Positions 32,801 through 44,727 of a stretch of DNA of 64,000 nucleotides are shown piece by piece (within the stretch, counting starts at the first letter, position 1; each line of letters opens with the position of its first letter). The stretch covers positions 15,880,111 to 15,944,110 of the forward strand of contig NC_092695.1 of the NCBI RefSeq assembly GCF_964275005.1. Reading direction: 5' to 3'. Source of the DNA: Diadema setosum (Eukaryota > Echinodermata > Echinoidea > Diadematoida > Diadematidae). The position numbers were made by a program, and so were the translations under genes. Under the pieces are notes generated by a model. That model did no database searches, was not told the DNA's origin, and was given only the letters and a program-made list of their open reading frames with translations.

Positions 32801-33229
32801 GAGATTTTTTGAAAAGTAAACAAAAATGACGCCGAATTGATCGCCGATTTAAAGCGCGACATTCGGCGTCGTTGTGAACAGGGCTTTAATCCGGTCAGGA
32901 ACCAAAAACGAACTTTAGACGACAAAATCTTCCGTGAAAAGCAGGTAAAATTTACGCAAATTCAACTGATTATATCGTCATGATAAGAACCGATATTATA
33001 CGCAAATTTGATATCAAAATAAAGATCAAAGTCTCGAAAACAACTTACCGTGACTTGTAGCCATGATGAATGTATGTACAAGTCGCTACACTGTGAAAAC
33101 CATAGCCCTGTCAAACTCTCGCAAAATCTCGCACGTACGAGATACCTTTCGAACGCAAAGATCGTCAAAGAGATTGCTGAATAAATCTTGCCGGATCGGC
33201 TCATTAGCATACGTGCTGCGGTCTGACTG

Positions 33230-33660
33230 TAAAACACCAACGTCGTATCAAAGTTAGAGTATGCATAGCTCTGACGCTGTCTGGTGCGTAAGTTAATGAC
33301 TGAAAGACCAATTCACATTAGTAACGTTATATTTCAGACAACTTTGGAACTCAGTTAATAGCTAAAAGACCAATGTTGTAGTTACGCTACATTAGCTCTG
33401 ATGCTTAATGTACGATTAAAGACAAACGTATATAGGCTATAATAACGTCACATTTTTGTTTGCTTTGATGCCTAAGCTAACACTTAAAGATAAACGTAGT
33501 AACGATAAATTACATTGATTAGTTCATTGCTTATAAAGATATGAAAACAAACATTGCAGAGTAATGTTAGATTTAGGTTAACTTTTGTGGATGAAAATGG
33601 TTAAAACCAACCTTGTAGTAACGTCACAGTTTGATTTGCTCTGTCACTGTCTATACTCAT
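33230..33660. repeat. Degenerate ~65-bp minisatellite, right part
   Basis: It continues the unit seen at 23040-23725: ACACCAACGTCGTATC (33235), GACCAATGTTGTAGTTACG (33370), AACCAACCTTGTAGTAACG (33604) and TTAGGTTAACTTTTG (33572). Confidence 0.75.
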
Positions 33661-34376
33661 TGTGAATATTCATTACCTAGAATTTATTGTTCGAGAAGTA
33701 GAAGAAATAGACAAAAACAAAATAAATTTTGAATATTCATGCAAGGATTGAACTTTTGAACTGTATTAAAATGTTACCTATAGTTTTGTGTCATGTTGTA
33801 AGCAATTTCAACTTCAGGTTATGAAGATGTGTTTTCATATTTTGATAATGAAATGTATATCTGAGTAGTAACCAGGTTTTAAGGCACTATAAACTGGGTG
33901 TGATATCATAAATCAAATTATGCATTTGATGTTATCATATCAATCTCAGAATGAACCGGTTAAGAGTAAAACACAAAACCGAACACACAGCATAGAGTGT
34001 CCAGGTGAGATAATGTAACGTGTCACATTCACCTTGATGAACTGTCACCAGGAACTGCTTTCATTATTCTTATACACTCTCTCTTATTTTATCTGTCGCA
34101 GTACTGTCGTCTTAAGCGTTTACTGTACTTTATATTTGATTAACATATCTTACTACTTTCTATCTTAAATCAGATGTAGATTGATTTGTGAAAATAGGGA
34201 GTTCAGTGTATTTACAAGAGTGGGGCCTAAGTGTATTTTATCTAACTATAGGCGCTTGACGCAGCGGTCTGTGCAGCGCCAGTCATACATAATCTTGCAT
34301 TGATAAAGACACCACTGAAAAGTTTGTACAAGCATTTGTGTGTGTGTGTGTTATATTAATTATTGTAATTATCTCT
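33661..34376. other. Intergenic AT-rich stretch, nothing recognised
   Basis: No open frame with a known domain and no clear inverted repeat. Confidence 0.5.
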
Positions 34377-34379
34377 TAA

Positions 34380-34760
34380 TGTCTTACCAGCTATCCAACT
34401 CCAGAAAACTCAGGCTATTCAAAACTCAGTTTCAAGGCTTGTGGCAATGACTAAAAACATAAATGAATATCACCCGTTTTAACAGCCTTGCGGTGGTTTG
34501 ATCACCTGATTTTATCCTTGGGAAATACAAGCCAATAAGAAAATTAAGATCATCACACAGATGGACTTGTATGTAGTACCTTAAATTTCTGATAAATTTT
34601 GTGGTAAACGCAGCTTCGGGCATGCTGCCCCTGGATTATGGAATAGCTTCCAAAATATATCATTACACATGAATACACGATTAAAAAGAAAAAAAAATTA
34701 AGAGATCCCCGAAAACTGAACTTTTTCAAAACTGTAATTCAGTACACGTGCATGTGTACT
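34380..34760 (+). mobile_element. Degraded LINE reverse-transcriptase remnant
   Basis: AIQLQKTQAIQNSVSRLVAMT followed by KNINEYHP is the conserved C-terminal RT motif LQxxQNxxxRLV. After breaks comes GHAAPGLWNSFQN and LRDPRKLNFFKT, the usual end of such ORFs. Several stops and shifts. It is old. Confidence 0.7.
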
Positions 34761-34957
34761 ATGCATCATTTTTGGCTGTATTGATTTTCTCATTGTCTTT
34801 AAAGTAGAATTCTTCTCAAAGGTATTACGCAATACGATAACTTTTTACATTGATTGATTGATAATTTACACCTCTGTTCAGATAGCTTTATCATGCTGCT
34901 TTAACGCTGATTATTTGTATGTTCGGTTATTTGAGACAGGCATGATGTATAGTCGGT

Positions 34958-34960
<3 letters not shown>

Positions 34961-35001
<41 letters not shown>
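34961..35001. repeat. (GT)n microsatellite
   Basis: About 20 GT repeats. Related tracts: (CA)n at 35356-35382 and (GAT)n(GT)n at 36279-36334. Confidence 0.95.
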
Positions 35002-35005
<4 letters not shown>

Positions 35006-35455
35006 GTTTTTTTGTTTGTACAGTTTGCGAACGGTTCTGAGATCAACTTGTGCCAGGCCACGAAGAACCTGTCCTCATCAGCGCAGCTTACAACATTTCT
35101 TCTTCTTCTTCCTCCTAGATAAAACCAAAAAAAAAAAAAAAAAATCAAAAATCAATTTGTAACATATCGAATCCAGAGTCCGACCTTTGCTTGAAGTAAT
35201 CATGGCATGCATGGAAAATAAACCGGTTGAACGAAGGTCGGCACGACCATTATGCACTCATACCAATTTATTGCAGGATTTAGTCCGTCCAGTGCCTGTA
35301 ATGCTAAAATGCACTTCGCTTTATGAACTTACCAACATACATACCAACACACGTGCGCACACACACACACACACACACACACAGACAGTACACACAAGAC
35401 TGAATTTACCCATCCCTATGCCACTCAAAATACACAAAATGTTCATTTAATCTGC

Positions 35456-36039
35456 AGGCTGATGAGGAGAAGCGAGCCCGTTTTTCAAAGGGTAGGAATG
35501 TATTACATGAAATGAAACGCGTTCATTGTCTGCTAAGGAACGAAAGAAATCATAGCAGGCCCTACTATCATTAATAAAGAAAAAAAAATCAATAATGCTA
35601 CATTTTGCCATTCACATCACCGAACTTTTGTTTTAAGTATTTCGTATAGCAAACAATTCAAATGGCATATGGAAAGAATCCATCACAATGGTTTGTGCAA
35701 ATCCCAATCAACAATTTATGTAGTACAGTAGTAATCACTTCTGCGGGTTGATAAATATTACAAGGCTGATGAGGAGAAGCGAGCCCGTTTTTCAAAGGGT
35801 AGGAATGTATTACATAAAATGAAACGCGTTCATTATCTGCTAAGGAACGAAAGAAATCATAGTAGGCCCTACTAAGACGAAAAAAAAATCAGTAATGCTA
35901 CATTTTGCCATTCACATCACCGAACTTTTGTTTGAAGTATATCGTATAGCAAACAATTCAAATAGCATATGGAAAGAGTCCATCACAATGGTTTGTGCAA
36001 ATCCCAATCAACAATTATGTACTACAGTAGTAATCACTT
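35456..36039 (+). repeat. Tandem duplication, ~280-bp unit, period 307
   Basis: 35456-35740 and 35763-36039 are about 95% identical, from AGGCTGATGAGGAGAAGCG to AGTAGTAATCACTT. Only small indels separate them (AACAATTTATG/AACAATTATG), so the duplication is fairly recent. No coding content. Confidence 0.9.
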
Positions 36040-36279
36040 ACATCCACAGTGTCATGACATGCAGTTTTTTTTCTTCTTTTTTTTTTTACAACAGCATTTC
36101 TAAAGTGGAGTTGATTACTACTGTAAAGTGTTTTAAAAACGTTCGCTTGTACATGTTGTAATAAACTATCAACGTGGTAAACATTGTTTATTCACAATGT
36201 AACATTCTTACAGAGGTGATGAGATATTGATATTGTATCATTGACCACTGTGTATTATCGTCACTTTCCCAGTTTCGTG

Positions 36280-36311
<32 letters not shown>

Positions 36312-37528
36312 TGTGTGTGTGTGTGTGTGTGTGCGTGTCTAAGCATAGGCTGAATTATGCAAGCGAGTACTTCTTTTCTGTTTTTTGGTACAATATTTTG
36401 TTGTTTGTAATGCGATGTTTAATTGTATACTTTTGTGATAATGAAGAATGGAATAAACACGATATTTTCCCCATTTCAGTGTGTTAAAAAAAGGAAGTGA
36501 TTTAATTCCATTCGAGAAACACTCCATTTTGTGTAATGTCAAATGTGGACAATTGTAGAGTTAAGTACAAGTCTGTGCAATGTTACGTGTTTCAGGTGTT
36601 TGTTCGTGTTTTTTTTTTCCATTCATGCAATACTATGTTAGTGCCTTTTGTTCTTTTTGAGGGGAAATATTGTCTCCATGTTGTGACAGGACCCTGAGAA
36701 ATCATGAGTAATTCTTTTGTCGGCCTTGGTTTTGTTTTTGTTTACTCCAGTGGCGCGTTTCCTACTCGACCGTCTATGGGTCGGGCTCTCAAAAGGTACC
36801 GTTATGGTGTTTAATTGGCGGCAAACCTCTCATACATCGGCTATCTGGAGACACACAATTACTGTTCGTTGACTTTGATCGCATCTCCGCCTATTTTAAG
36901 GAACGGGACAGCACTCCGACGTTCAAGTTGAAAGTGTCATAGGTCACCCCGGGCACGTTTGATGTGGCAACGCCACCAGGGGACTCAATTGGATTTTGGT
37001 TTGGTTGAAGTACCGGTCTATGCCATCAATCCAAACAGAGGGGTGAATACCGGGCGCTCATTAAGTCCAATGAATTTTACGACTCTTCCTAAACAATTTG
37101 CAGCAACGGTGCATTGTTTGCGTTGTTAGCGGCATCGCGTCACTTTATTGGCGTGTACGTGCAAGCTGTGTGTAATGATACCTTCTTCATCTGTTAACGG
37201 TGGAAGTATTTCCGCTTTCTTGTGTGCTTCGATATTAGAATTGTAATGTAATTTCTGTGAAGCCTTTAGTTTTCAAGTAATGAGGTACATTTTGTGTAAA
37301 CCACACCCATTTATGGCAAAGAAAATGTCAAGTATAGGACCATGTAAAACACCTGTTTGCCCGGTCGTTATGCTAAATAATGACTGTAATCTGGATTCCA
37401 TCTGATCTTTTAATTCTGTATAGTAGTTGCCTTATGTCTAAGATATATACATACATATATATATAGACTGCGAGAAGGGGTCTCGACCATTTGCAGTACC
37501 AGTGTAGTTCCTTCATTATTTACATTCA
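36040..37528. other. Intergenic; unusually complex, GC-balanced segment at ~36740-37200
   Basis: No gene is found. 36740-37200 is less AT-rich and less repetitive than its surroundings, with CpG-containing phrases (TTTAATTGGCGG, TTTATTGGCG, CGACGTTCAAG). It could be regulatory, but nothing in the sequence proves it. Confidence 0.4.
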
Positions 37529-37864
37529 GTGTGAAAAGAAGAGCAAGGTGGACGTAGCTAGGGTCAACGTGCCTGTTTATTGCCGCCGAGCTTTCGGCAA
37601 TATGCAATTGATAATGTATATTATTATTGGAATATGTTATATACAGCTGTAATTACGGATTGATTGATTACACAGTCATTATAGACTCACGCCAGTTAGA
37701 TTTATATTAGTATATATATATGAATATATATTTATTAGTGTAGCCATACGAGTGAGTCATTTTTGTAACGTTACAGCCCTGATGAAGGTCCGTTTGGGAC
37801 CGAAAGCTCGGCGGCAATAAACAGGCACGTTGACCCTAGCTACGTCCACCTTGCTCTTCTTTCA

Positions 37865-37867
<3 letters not shown>
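37529..37867. repeat. Inverted repeat with hammerhead-ribozyme-like core
   Basis: The arms 37529-37597 and 37800-37867 are complementary over ~68 bases with one indel (GTGTGAAAAGAAGAGC / GCTCTTCTTTCACAC). Just before the right arm: CTGATGA (37779), a 5-bp stem GGTCC-GTTTG-GGACC (37787-37801), GAAA (37802-37805), then GCTC and GGC able to pair with GCC before CTGATGA. This is the order of the hammerhead core as found in Penelope-like retroelements. A (TA)n tract follows at 37868-37910. Confidence 0.65.
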
Positions 37868-37920
<53 letters not shown>

Positions 37921-40900
37921 TATATCGGTTATAGGACTGTAGTTCATTTGATAATTAATATTCGGTCTACAAGTCTTTTACCAAAAGATCGAAATGAATA
38001 AAATGCTCGCTGACAAGGTATGATGTGTTTATAATGCAACTTGAATAACTTGATCATAGAGTGGACTGATTTTGTACGTATATTAATGTGTTGTTTTCTT
38101 GTGGAAATGGCTGTAGCTAGTAAAACAAGAGAATTAATGTTACAAAGCAATTACTGAAGTAACCACTGGAAAGTTCGCCATATACAAGAAGTAGCGTTCG
38201 TGGTATAAATTAAAATTTCACCTCTACGCAACGAGATCACCTCAAGTTTACATCTTTCACACCAACGGCATACCATTTATTTGCCCTGTAGTATATTACA
38301 GTATTTTTCGAGGCTAAAAGGTACTTTTTCCAAATCATCAAGAAAAGTGACTAGCGACTTGAAAAATGTTGTCACCTTCACAAGAGGTTATTCATTATCA
38401 TCTGAAGGTTTGTTCAAACATTTGGACTAAGGCATGTCTAAAGGTATATGAAAATGCGGAACTCTTCAATAGCTGCTGGTTTGTTCAATTATTTCAGAGT
38501 CTTTAAACAAACTGTACGACATTAATGTGGCAAATCGTATTCTATGCTTTGTTCCGTGCGTTATTGCATTGTTTATATAGTGTGTAAATTGAGAGCTAGT
38601 AAACCCTAAAAGATAATGCCAATTAGATGAACTGTCTCTACATCCATACGTGGAACAGTGAGAAGTGACTGTAATGCTACTACAGTACGTGAGTGTTCAT
38701 TGAGCCTCTTGTGATAATGGGTATATGGGCGTCTGAATGACTTTACAACCCTTATTTATGGCCGCCATCTTTGTGCAGACTTGCCACCTTTCAAGGAATT
38801 TGCTACAGTTTCGCCCACCTTTAGGGTGTTTAGGACACGGGGGGGGGGGGGGGGGGGAGGGGCTGACCATATCATGTTCACTTCATTGGTCATCTAACAA
38901 ATTTTCGAGCTTGCAATAGTATCCTCGGGTAAAGTCGGCAGCATCGTAGTTATGGTGACATTGTTGAAACAATAACAAATCATGAAACAGTGTGCTAGAA
39001 TGATTGTGACCTATCATGTTGCAGCATCCATGGACTTCAGTAACTATACTGTTGATTAAAATAGTCAGAACATTTGTATATACATGTATGTATGTTTATG
39101 TATAGTGTACAAAAACATAAGATTACAATGTTTGTGTCTGATTCTTTATTTTTTTAAAAATGATATTTGCAGGTTTGCTTGGTTTAATCATAGTATGTTT
39201 ATATTTAAGTTTCTAATCGTCTGGTGTCTATTTCACAAGCTGAGCTTCCAAGTAGACCTTTCCGCTTTGTATCATTGTTACACATTACAATTTGTTTATA
39301 TTTTGTATTTTTTCTTTTTCCCAAATGGAATTTTATATAATATAATATAGTATGACATTTACTCTAATGATTTGTGTATTATGAATATAAATAATCTATC
39401 AAAAAAAAAAAAAAAAAAAAACCACAGCTACAGTGTTTATTAAGTGAAACGCGTGATAATGAACACTAATGATTCAAATACAGGTTTTGCGAGCACACGT
39501 TCCTTTTCTGAAATGCACTTCTGTTTTTCGTCTTGTAAGGTAACTTTTTGTCGCATTTTATCTTTGGTAGCTAATATCTTAAACTGTATATTATTTGTCC
39601 CAAAAGAAGGCATATACACTAAAATGGGGGGGGGGGGGAGGGAGGGCAATTTTCGGAAGATGTACATGTTTACTTGTGGAATAAAATATTTAGGTCCGAC
39701 AGTCATTATCTACTGTGCCATATCGAGTGAGACCTAATTCGTTTGCATTGGTTTTTGCTGTTGTTGTTTTTTTTACAGTTTGAATGAGCTTTTAATGCCA
39801 TGGACAAAATACGCCTGGTTGATATCACGTATATTTAGCCGGAAAGAATCAACATTTATGTCCTCAATGGTTATGCGTAATAAAGCTGGATAGATGGGAC
39901 ACACCGGTATCGGGGGAGGGGGCATTTCACCAAGTTCATCAAGCGTCTTGTCAGATTTTTTCCCCCTACAAATTTGCTCTCAGCCAGTCAGATGCAAGGA
40001 TTTCAGTAGCTTAAAGCAGTTTGTCAGACAAAATATCTGACAATATGCGTGAGGAGATGCCTCCAAGAACAAAATATGTGCTCCTGAGAAAATTATTGTT
40101 AGTGAAAATTAAAGCTTATCAATGCTGCTTTTCCTCTTGCCATGGGGAAAAAAAAAGTCGCTTTCGCTGGATTTTGTCGAAACAACATCTTGTCGAATAA
40201 AACTATTGACAATATTGAAACGATTGAGTTGCATCACATTCAATAATCCAGTGTTATTGATGAAAGAAAAACTATATCAAGCATTACAGCTCTCATGGGA
40301 GCTCTATGCATTAACCAAATGTACAAATGATCATCGGGTGTCGGGCCATTATGCGACGAGGCTTTAGTTCCGTTTCGTCATCACGGTTTTCTACGAGTAT
40401 GCAAATTAGCGCGCAAGCCACACGCCCATTAAAAATCTCATTAGCGCCTTTCTACATGTTATGCCGTCACCACATCTTTGTCCGATGGATATGTATCGGC
40501 GCTTTTGATGTTTCCAAATGAAGTACCTTTGATAGCTGCTCAACGTGGACAAATTAAGCAAAGGAACAAAGTGAGTCTCTGTGAAGATATAAGGGACAGT
40601 ATCCTCATGGTATTTTCATCATTTGAACTTAGACGCCCAGCAGCAAAGGGTCTGTTTTGAACTTCTGTTTGCTAAAAACTTGAACAGGTAATAACCGCGG
40701 ACTCGACACACCTGAGCCAATCGACACCTGTGCTTGAGAAACTGTCATAAAAGCTATGGGCTACCATTTCTCGAGTCGTGCTCTCCAAGACACTAATTTC
40801 CTCGAAGATTTCGCTGTGTAAGTTTGCCATCATAAATTGAGACGGATCTGTATCCTCCACTGAAGCTCAACTCGCTGTACAAGGACTTGCCGTTTGAGCT

Positions 40901-41396
40901 GCTCCCAGTTGTGTGACTTGACAAGCTCCACGGAAGCATATGACGTTTATTGTAATCCTTTCAAAAGCTGAGCCAGTTAGACCTGGCCTAGACGTCACAT
41001 GATCGAAAGATATCTCTTTAGCAGAGCATTCGTTTTAGTCGGCGTTGCAAGCGATATGAGAGTTGCATATTGGATGGAAAAGTTTGACAAAGGTAAACAC
41101 GTCATCGAATATTTCACTCGTCGTTTGCGGTAATCGCAGCATTGGACAAGTTATAGTCACCTTTCTTTCAACGATTTCAAATTCCCGGGCTAGTTCATCA
41201 TAGACATTATATAAAAAATCAGTCGTGCATGAACTTTCGAGTACGAAGTTTACGAAAAGGGCGGGTTTTGTTTTCATAGTAGTTTGGGCATAAAATCTGT
41301 AATCGTTGGTAGAACTCTGCCGGTATCAACACGCCTATTGGTTGAGGGGTCATATAATATCGGTTGCCTCGTTGCAGAACTATAAAACCATATTTT
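37868..41396. promoter_or_regulatory. Upstream region of Cdx (promoter not resolved)
   Basis: No gene is recognised. A G18 run lies at ~38840, a G10 run at ~39628 and an A20 run at 39402-39421. 40300-41390 is freer of repeats and more GC-balanced than the DNA around it, with CCAAT (40716) and Cdx/Hox-like ATAAA motifs; it is the likeliest place for the promoter and 5' UTR. No TATA box can be assigned with confidence. Confidence 0.4.
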
Positions 41397-41901
41397 ATGA
41401 TGACGCTCGAGTATCTGCACCCGCAGCAGGCGGAGAGTATGTACCTCCACCCAACCGCCCCGGGAACCTTCCCGCAGCAGGGCCATCATCCCGCTCCGCA
41501 TCATCAATTTTCCTCGGCCGAGTACTGGCAGCCCCTGCCTTTCCATGGGGTGACTGGAGGGGAGAGCGGCCAGGCGGCGACCGCCTCGTCTCAACTCCAG
41601 CACAATTCGGGAACGGGCTGGAGCACTAGTCTGCCCGGGGCAATCTCGGCAACCTCAGTCGGCACGACGACGTCTGGAGATTGGCCGTACTTCCATCATC
41701 CGTCAACGAACTCGACAAGCGTATCGGGAGGACCAACTTCTGTATATTCCGGAAATGTAGATGATTTCTCGAACGGGTCCGGTCAATCACAAACATATAC
41801 CAGTTCAGGCGGCATCCAGTCTGTTGCCCAAGCTCTTCATCGGCCTTTGAGAACGTATGACTGGATGAAAAGTTCGACATATCGCTTCAATCCACAAACA
41901 G
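41397..41901 (+). CDS. Cdx: Cdx exon 1 (N-terminal activation region, YDWMK)
   Basis: Two ATGs in a row (41397 and 41400); the second has the better context (A at -3). The exon ends ...YRFNPQT plus G, then a GTAATT donor (phase 1). It is GC-richer than its surroundings. The open frame also runs upstream of the ATG, but without a start codon that fits the family. Confidence 0.95.
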
Positions 41902-44690
41902 GTAATTCTGTTTATTCTTGATGCAGACTCACGAACATCTTACAAAATAGATCACGGTTCACATGCAGTTCTTACACAAAAGGTCATCCACTTAGGCGTT
42001 CTTGATTTCAATCGACTCTAAAAAAAGATTGTTTTTACGCTACTGGAATAAAACATAAAATATCACGGAAAAGATGTTCACACAAAGCTAGCTACTTCTA
42101 AATTTCTACGAGATAAATGAGGTAATCATAACGTTCCCATTTCTTGTCCACATTGCAAGGTTAGTAAGAGATGTTCTCAAGATGTATGAACACTATTGAG
42201 GATAACAAATTTATATCACATGTGATATCTATGCATGATTATGTACAATTTTGCTAAACGAACGAAAGACTAGGTAATATCAAGAAAATTTCCGACTTGA
42301 ATTCTGAGTGCACTTTTTTTCGGAGATATTTATATCTCGTCTCAAAAAAAAATAGTTTTTTTTTTGTGTGTGGAAAGTTTACATAATACGGGGAGAGATA
42401 ATCATAGTTACAATGTATTGTACCTTCTTGAGAACAAACGCAATTTAAAAACAAACAAACAACTTTCTGAGTAAGTTCTTCCTTTGTTTTAATTTACTTT
42501 AAATGACTTGATGGGGAACAAATATTAATGGATTTTTTTCACATTTTCGTGATTTCATTTTCTTTATCGACATATATAGATACCAAAGCTATTATTTCTA
42601 CAAGCAGAGATTATTGGCCTACATATAAATCTAAGGCAAACGAATATGATTGTGAGCAGACTGGGAAAGGTTCGAGTGACGCATGGCAGTGACAACGACA
42701 AACGCACCAGTTGAGGAATTAACATGAAAAACAAAATTAGTATTATTATTATTTTGCAAAAGTGTACACAAAATTCACCAGAACAAATGTAGCATATCAT
42801 GCTGATTTTTTTTTAAAGAGAAATCCACTTTTGAAAAGAAACTCTTATATTAAAGGACAAAAATACTTAGGGTGCATTGCATTCAAATTCTAGATAGATT
42901 GATATGTATTCTTACATAATATACACCGAGCACGTAAATACAAATATATAGGCCTGGAATCAACACGAAACGATCACCCAAGCAAGAAATCTAACACTCT
43001 AGAGATGACTTTTTAAAGTTTTCCTCAAGATTTTCTATTTAAGTGTGCAGATGAAACCTGCAAGTATGATTAAATATTATTTTCCAAAAAGTCAATTTCT
43101 CATTTCATAAAATGTTTTTCCAAAGATACAAATTAATTGGACTGAAAATTAAATTGATTCTCAGGTCATTAACATCGACGATGAACACATAATATGGGGA
43201 AAGAATAATAACTACGGTAACTTAATCTTATAAACAAAACAAACAAGCAATGCAGAAGAGTTAGTTACAATTACACAAAAAATTACATTTAGCTGTCATG
43301 GCAAAAGAAATAACTGCACTCGAAAAGATTGCCTTACCTTTTATGGTAAATGTAAGGTGAATAAATCCCATTGTCATTTTCATCTTGCTATCAAATGATT
43401 TCATCCGGGTCCGGCGTGACGTAGCGTAACACGTTACTCATTTTGAGGCACAGCAATCATTTTCTTCCTTCCAGTTGATAGTCCACATGTGAAATTCAAT
43501 TTTTGCTTATTTGATGAGTTAAATACACTAACGAAGAATCAAAACATTGAAATGAATTGGATGCGATGCCCATTTTGATCGCCGTTCTATAAACTGAGAA
43601 GATGAGAGCGGTTGATACCAGTTTTGTTGACGGGGTTCGCGCCGCTGGCATCTCTGTGTCACACACACACACACTCGCCATTCTTGGCGCTCCCATAAAA
43701 GCAACGGATATATGGCTGCCAATAACAGTTTTATAATCCATACTGTGCGCTGAAAGGCTCTTTTATTGTACAATTTCCACTAGGTATTTTGACTAATACA
43801 CGTTTTATTACTTCAGAGCTACTTTACATTCAGTCTCAATTATTCTACGTGATGGTCTTTACGTGCTGAAGAAAGCTATTACTTATACTTCTTCACCTTT
43901 TAAAATGTCTTTTCTTGGAGTTAGCATTTACAGCCGAATTCTATCGAACGCTTAGCAAACATTCAAGTGAAGATCTAAAATCCCATTTATAATAACATAA
44001 AGCTATCATGCCAGCCACCCAACTCGATCAAAGGTGATAGCTTACAACGATGAAAAGGAACAAACCTTCAAACTACGTTTTCTGTATCCTAAATGCACAA
44101 GAAATAGAGGCAAGATATCTTCCACGTTTTTCGAGGTCAGTTAAAAAAAGACAAATGTAAATATAATCACAGTGTGTTGATATAGGAGTAAATACATATG
44201 CATTAATACTTTTTGATGAAGGAGAAAACAAAGAAAACTTTCTTTTCGTCAGAGAATGACGCGCATAACTGTATTCACATAGATTATGCGATGACTGCGC
44301 TATTGTACATTCGCTTCAAAGAAGATATCGATATACCATCGATAAATTTCGTCACTTGATACTTTGGAAGAAGAGACAAGACGTTTCTCGATGTCGAATA
44401 TCATTAACAAGATATGATGAATAAGCTCTCACCACATTTGTATTCGATACTTTTGATACTGACATTTTTTAACGCTTTTGCCAAACATCCATCATCAGTG
44501 AATGAAATAGATAATTGCAATAAAATATGAACGATTGGTTTTATTCCGAAACCATGTTCCAAGACTTTCCTGTGTCACTTACGCAAGTGCTTTACAGATT
44601 GCAGTATATAGTTACAGTGGATCACATTACAGAGAAATAACTCAATCAATGTAGTTGTAGATTACTTTATATAGAGACCACAACATTTTG

Positions 44691-44727
<37 letters not shown>

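Larger units (their letters stand above)
23726..33229. mobile_element. 9.5-kb TIR-bounded element hosting nested insertions
   Basis: The ends CAGTCAGTCCGCAGCAC (left) and CAGTCAGACCGCAGCAC (right, inverted) match at 16 of 17 bases. Both are flanked by TAAA (23722-23725 and 33230-33233), and the flanking minisatellite resumes in register. The outer ~300 bases of each side share weak inverted similarity (TTTGRTATCAAATT, CGTCTAAAG). On the minus strand near 33063, ATGGCTACAAGTCACG followed by GTAAGT looks like a small first coding exon. I see no transposase of its own. The superfamily is undecided. Confidence 0.6.

Noticed and set aside
40672-41277. Minus-strand frames of 62 and 80 codons upstream of Cdx
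   Set aside because: No recognisable domain and no connecting splice sites that I could support; likely antisense noise in a GC-balanced promoter region.
41381-41387. TATAAAA just before the Cdx ATG as a TATA box
   Set aside because: Only ten bases lie between it and the first ATG, too close to serve this start; an acceptor-like GTTGCAG also precedes it, so it is more likely 5' UTR.
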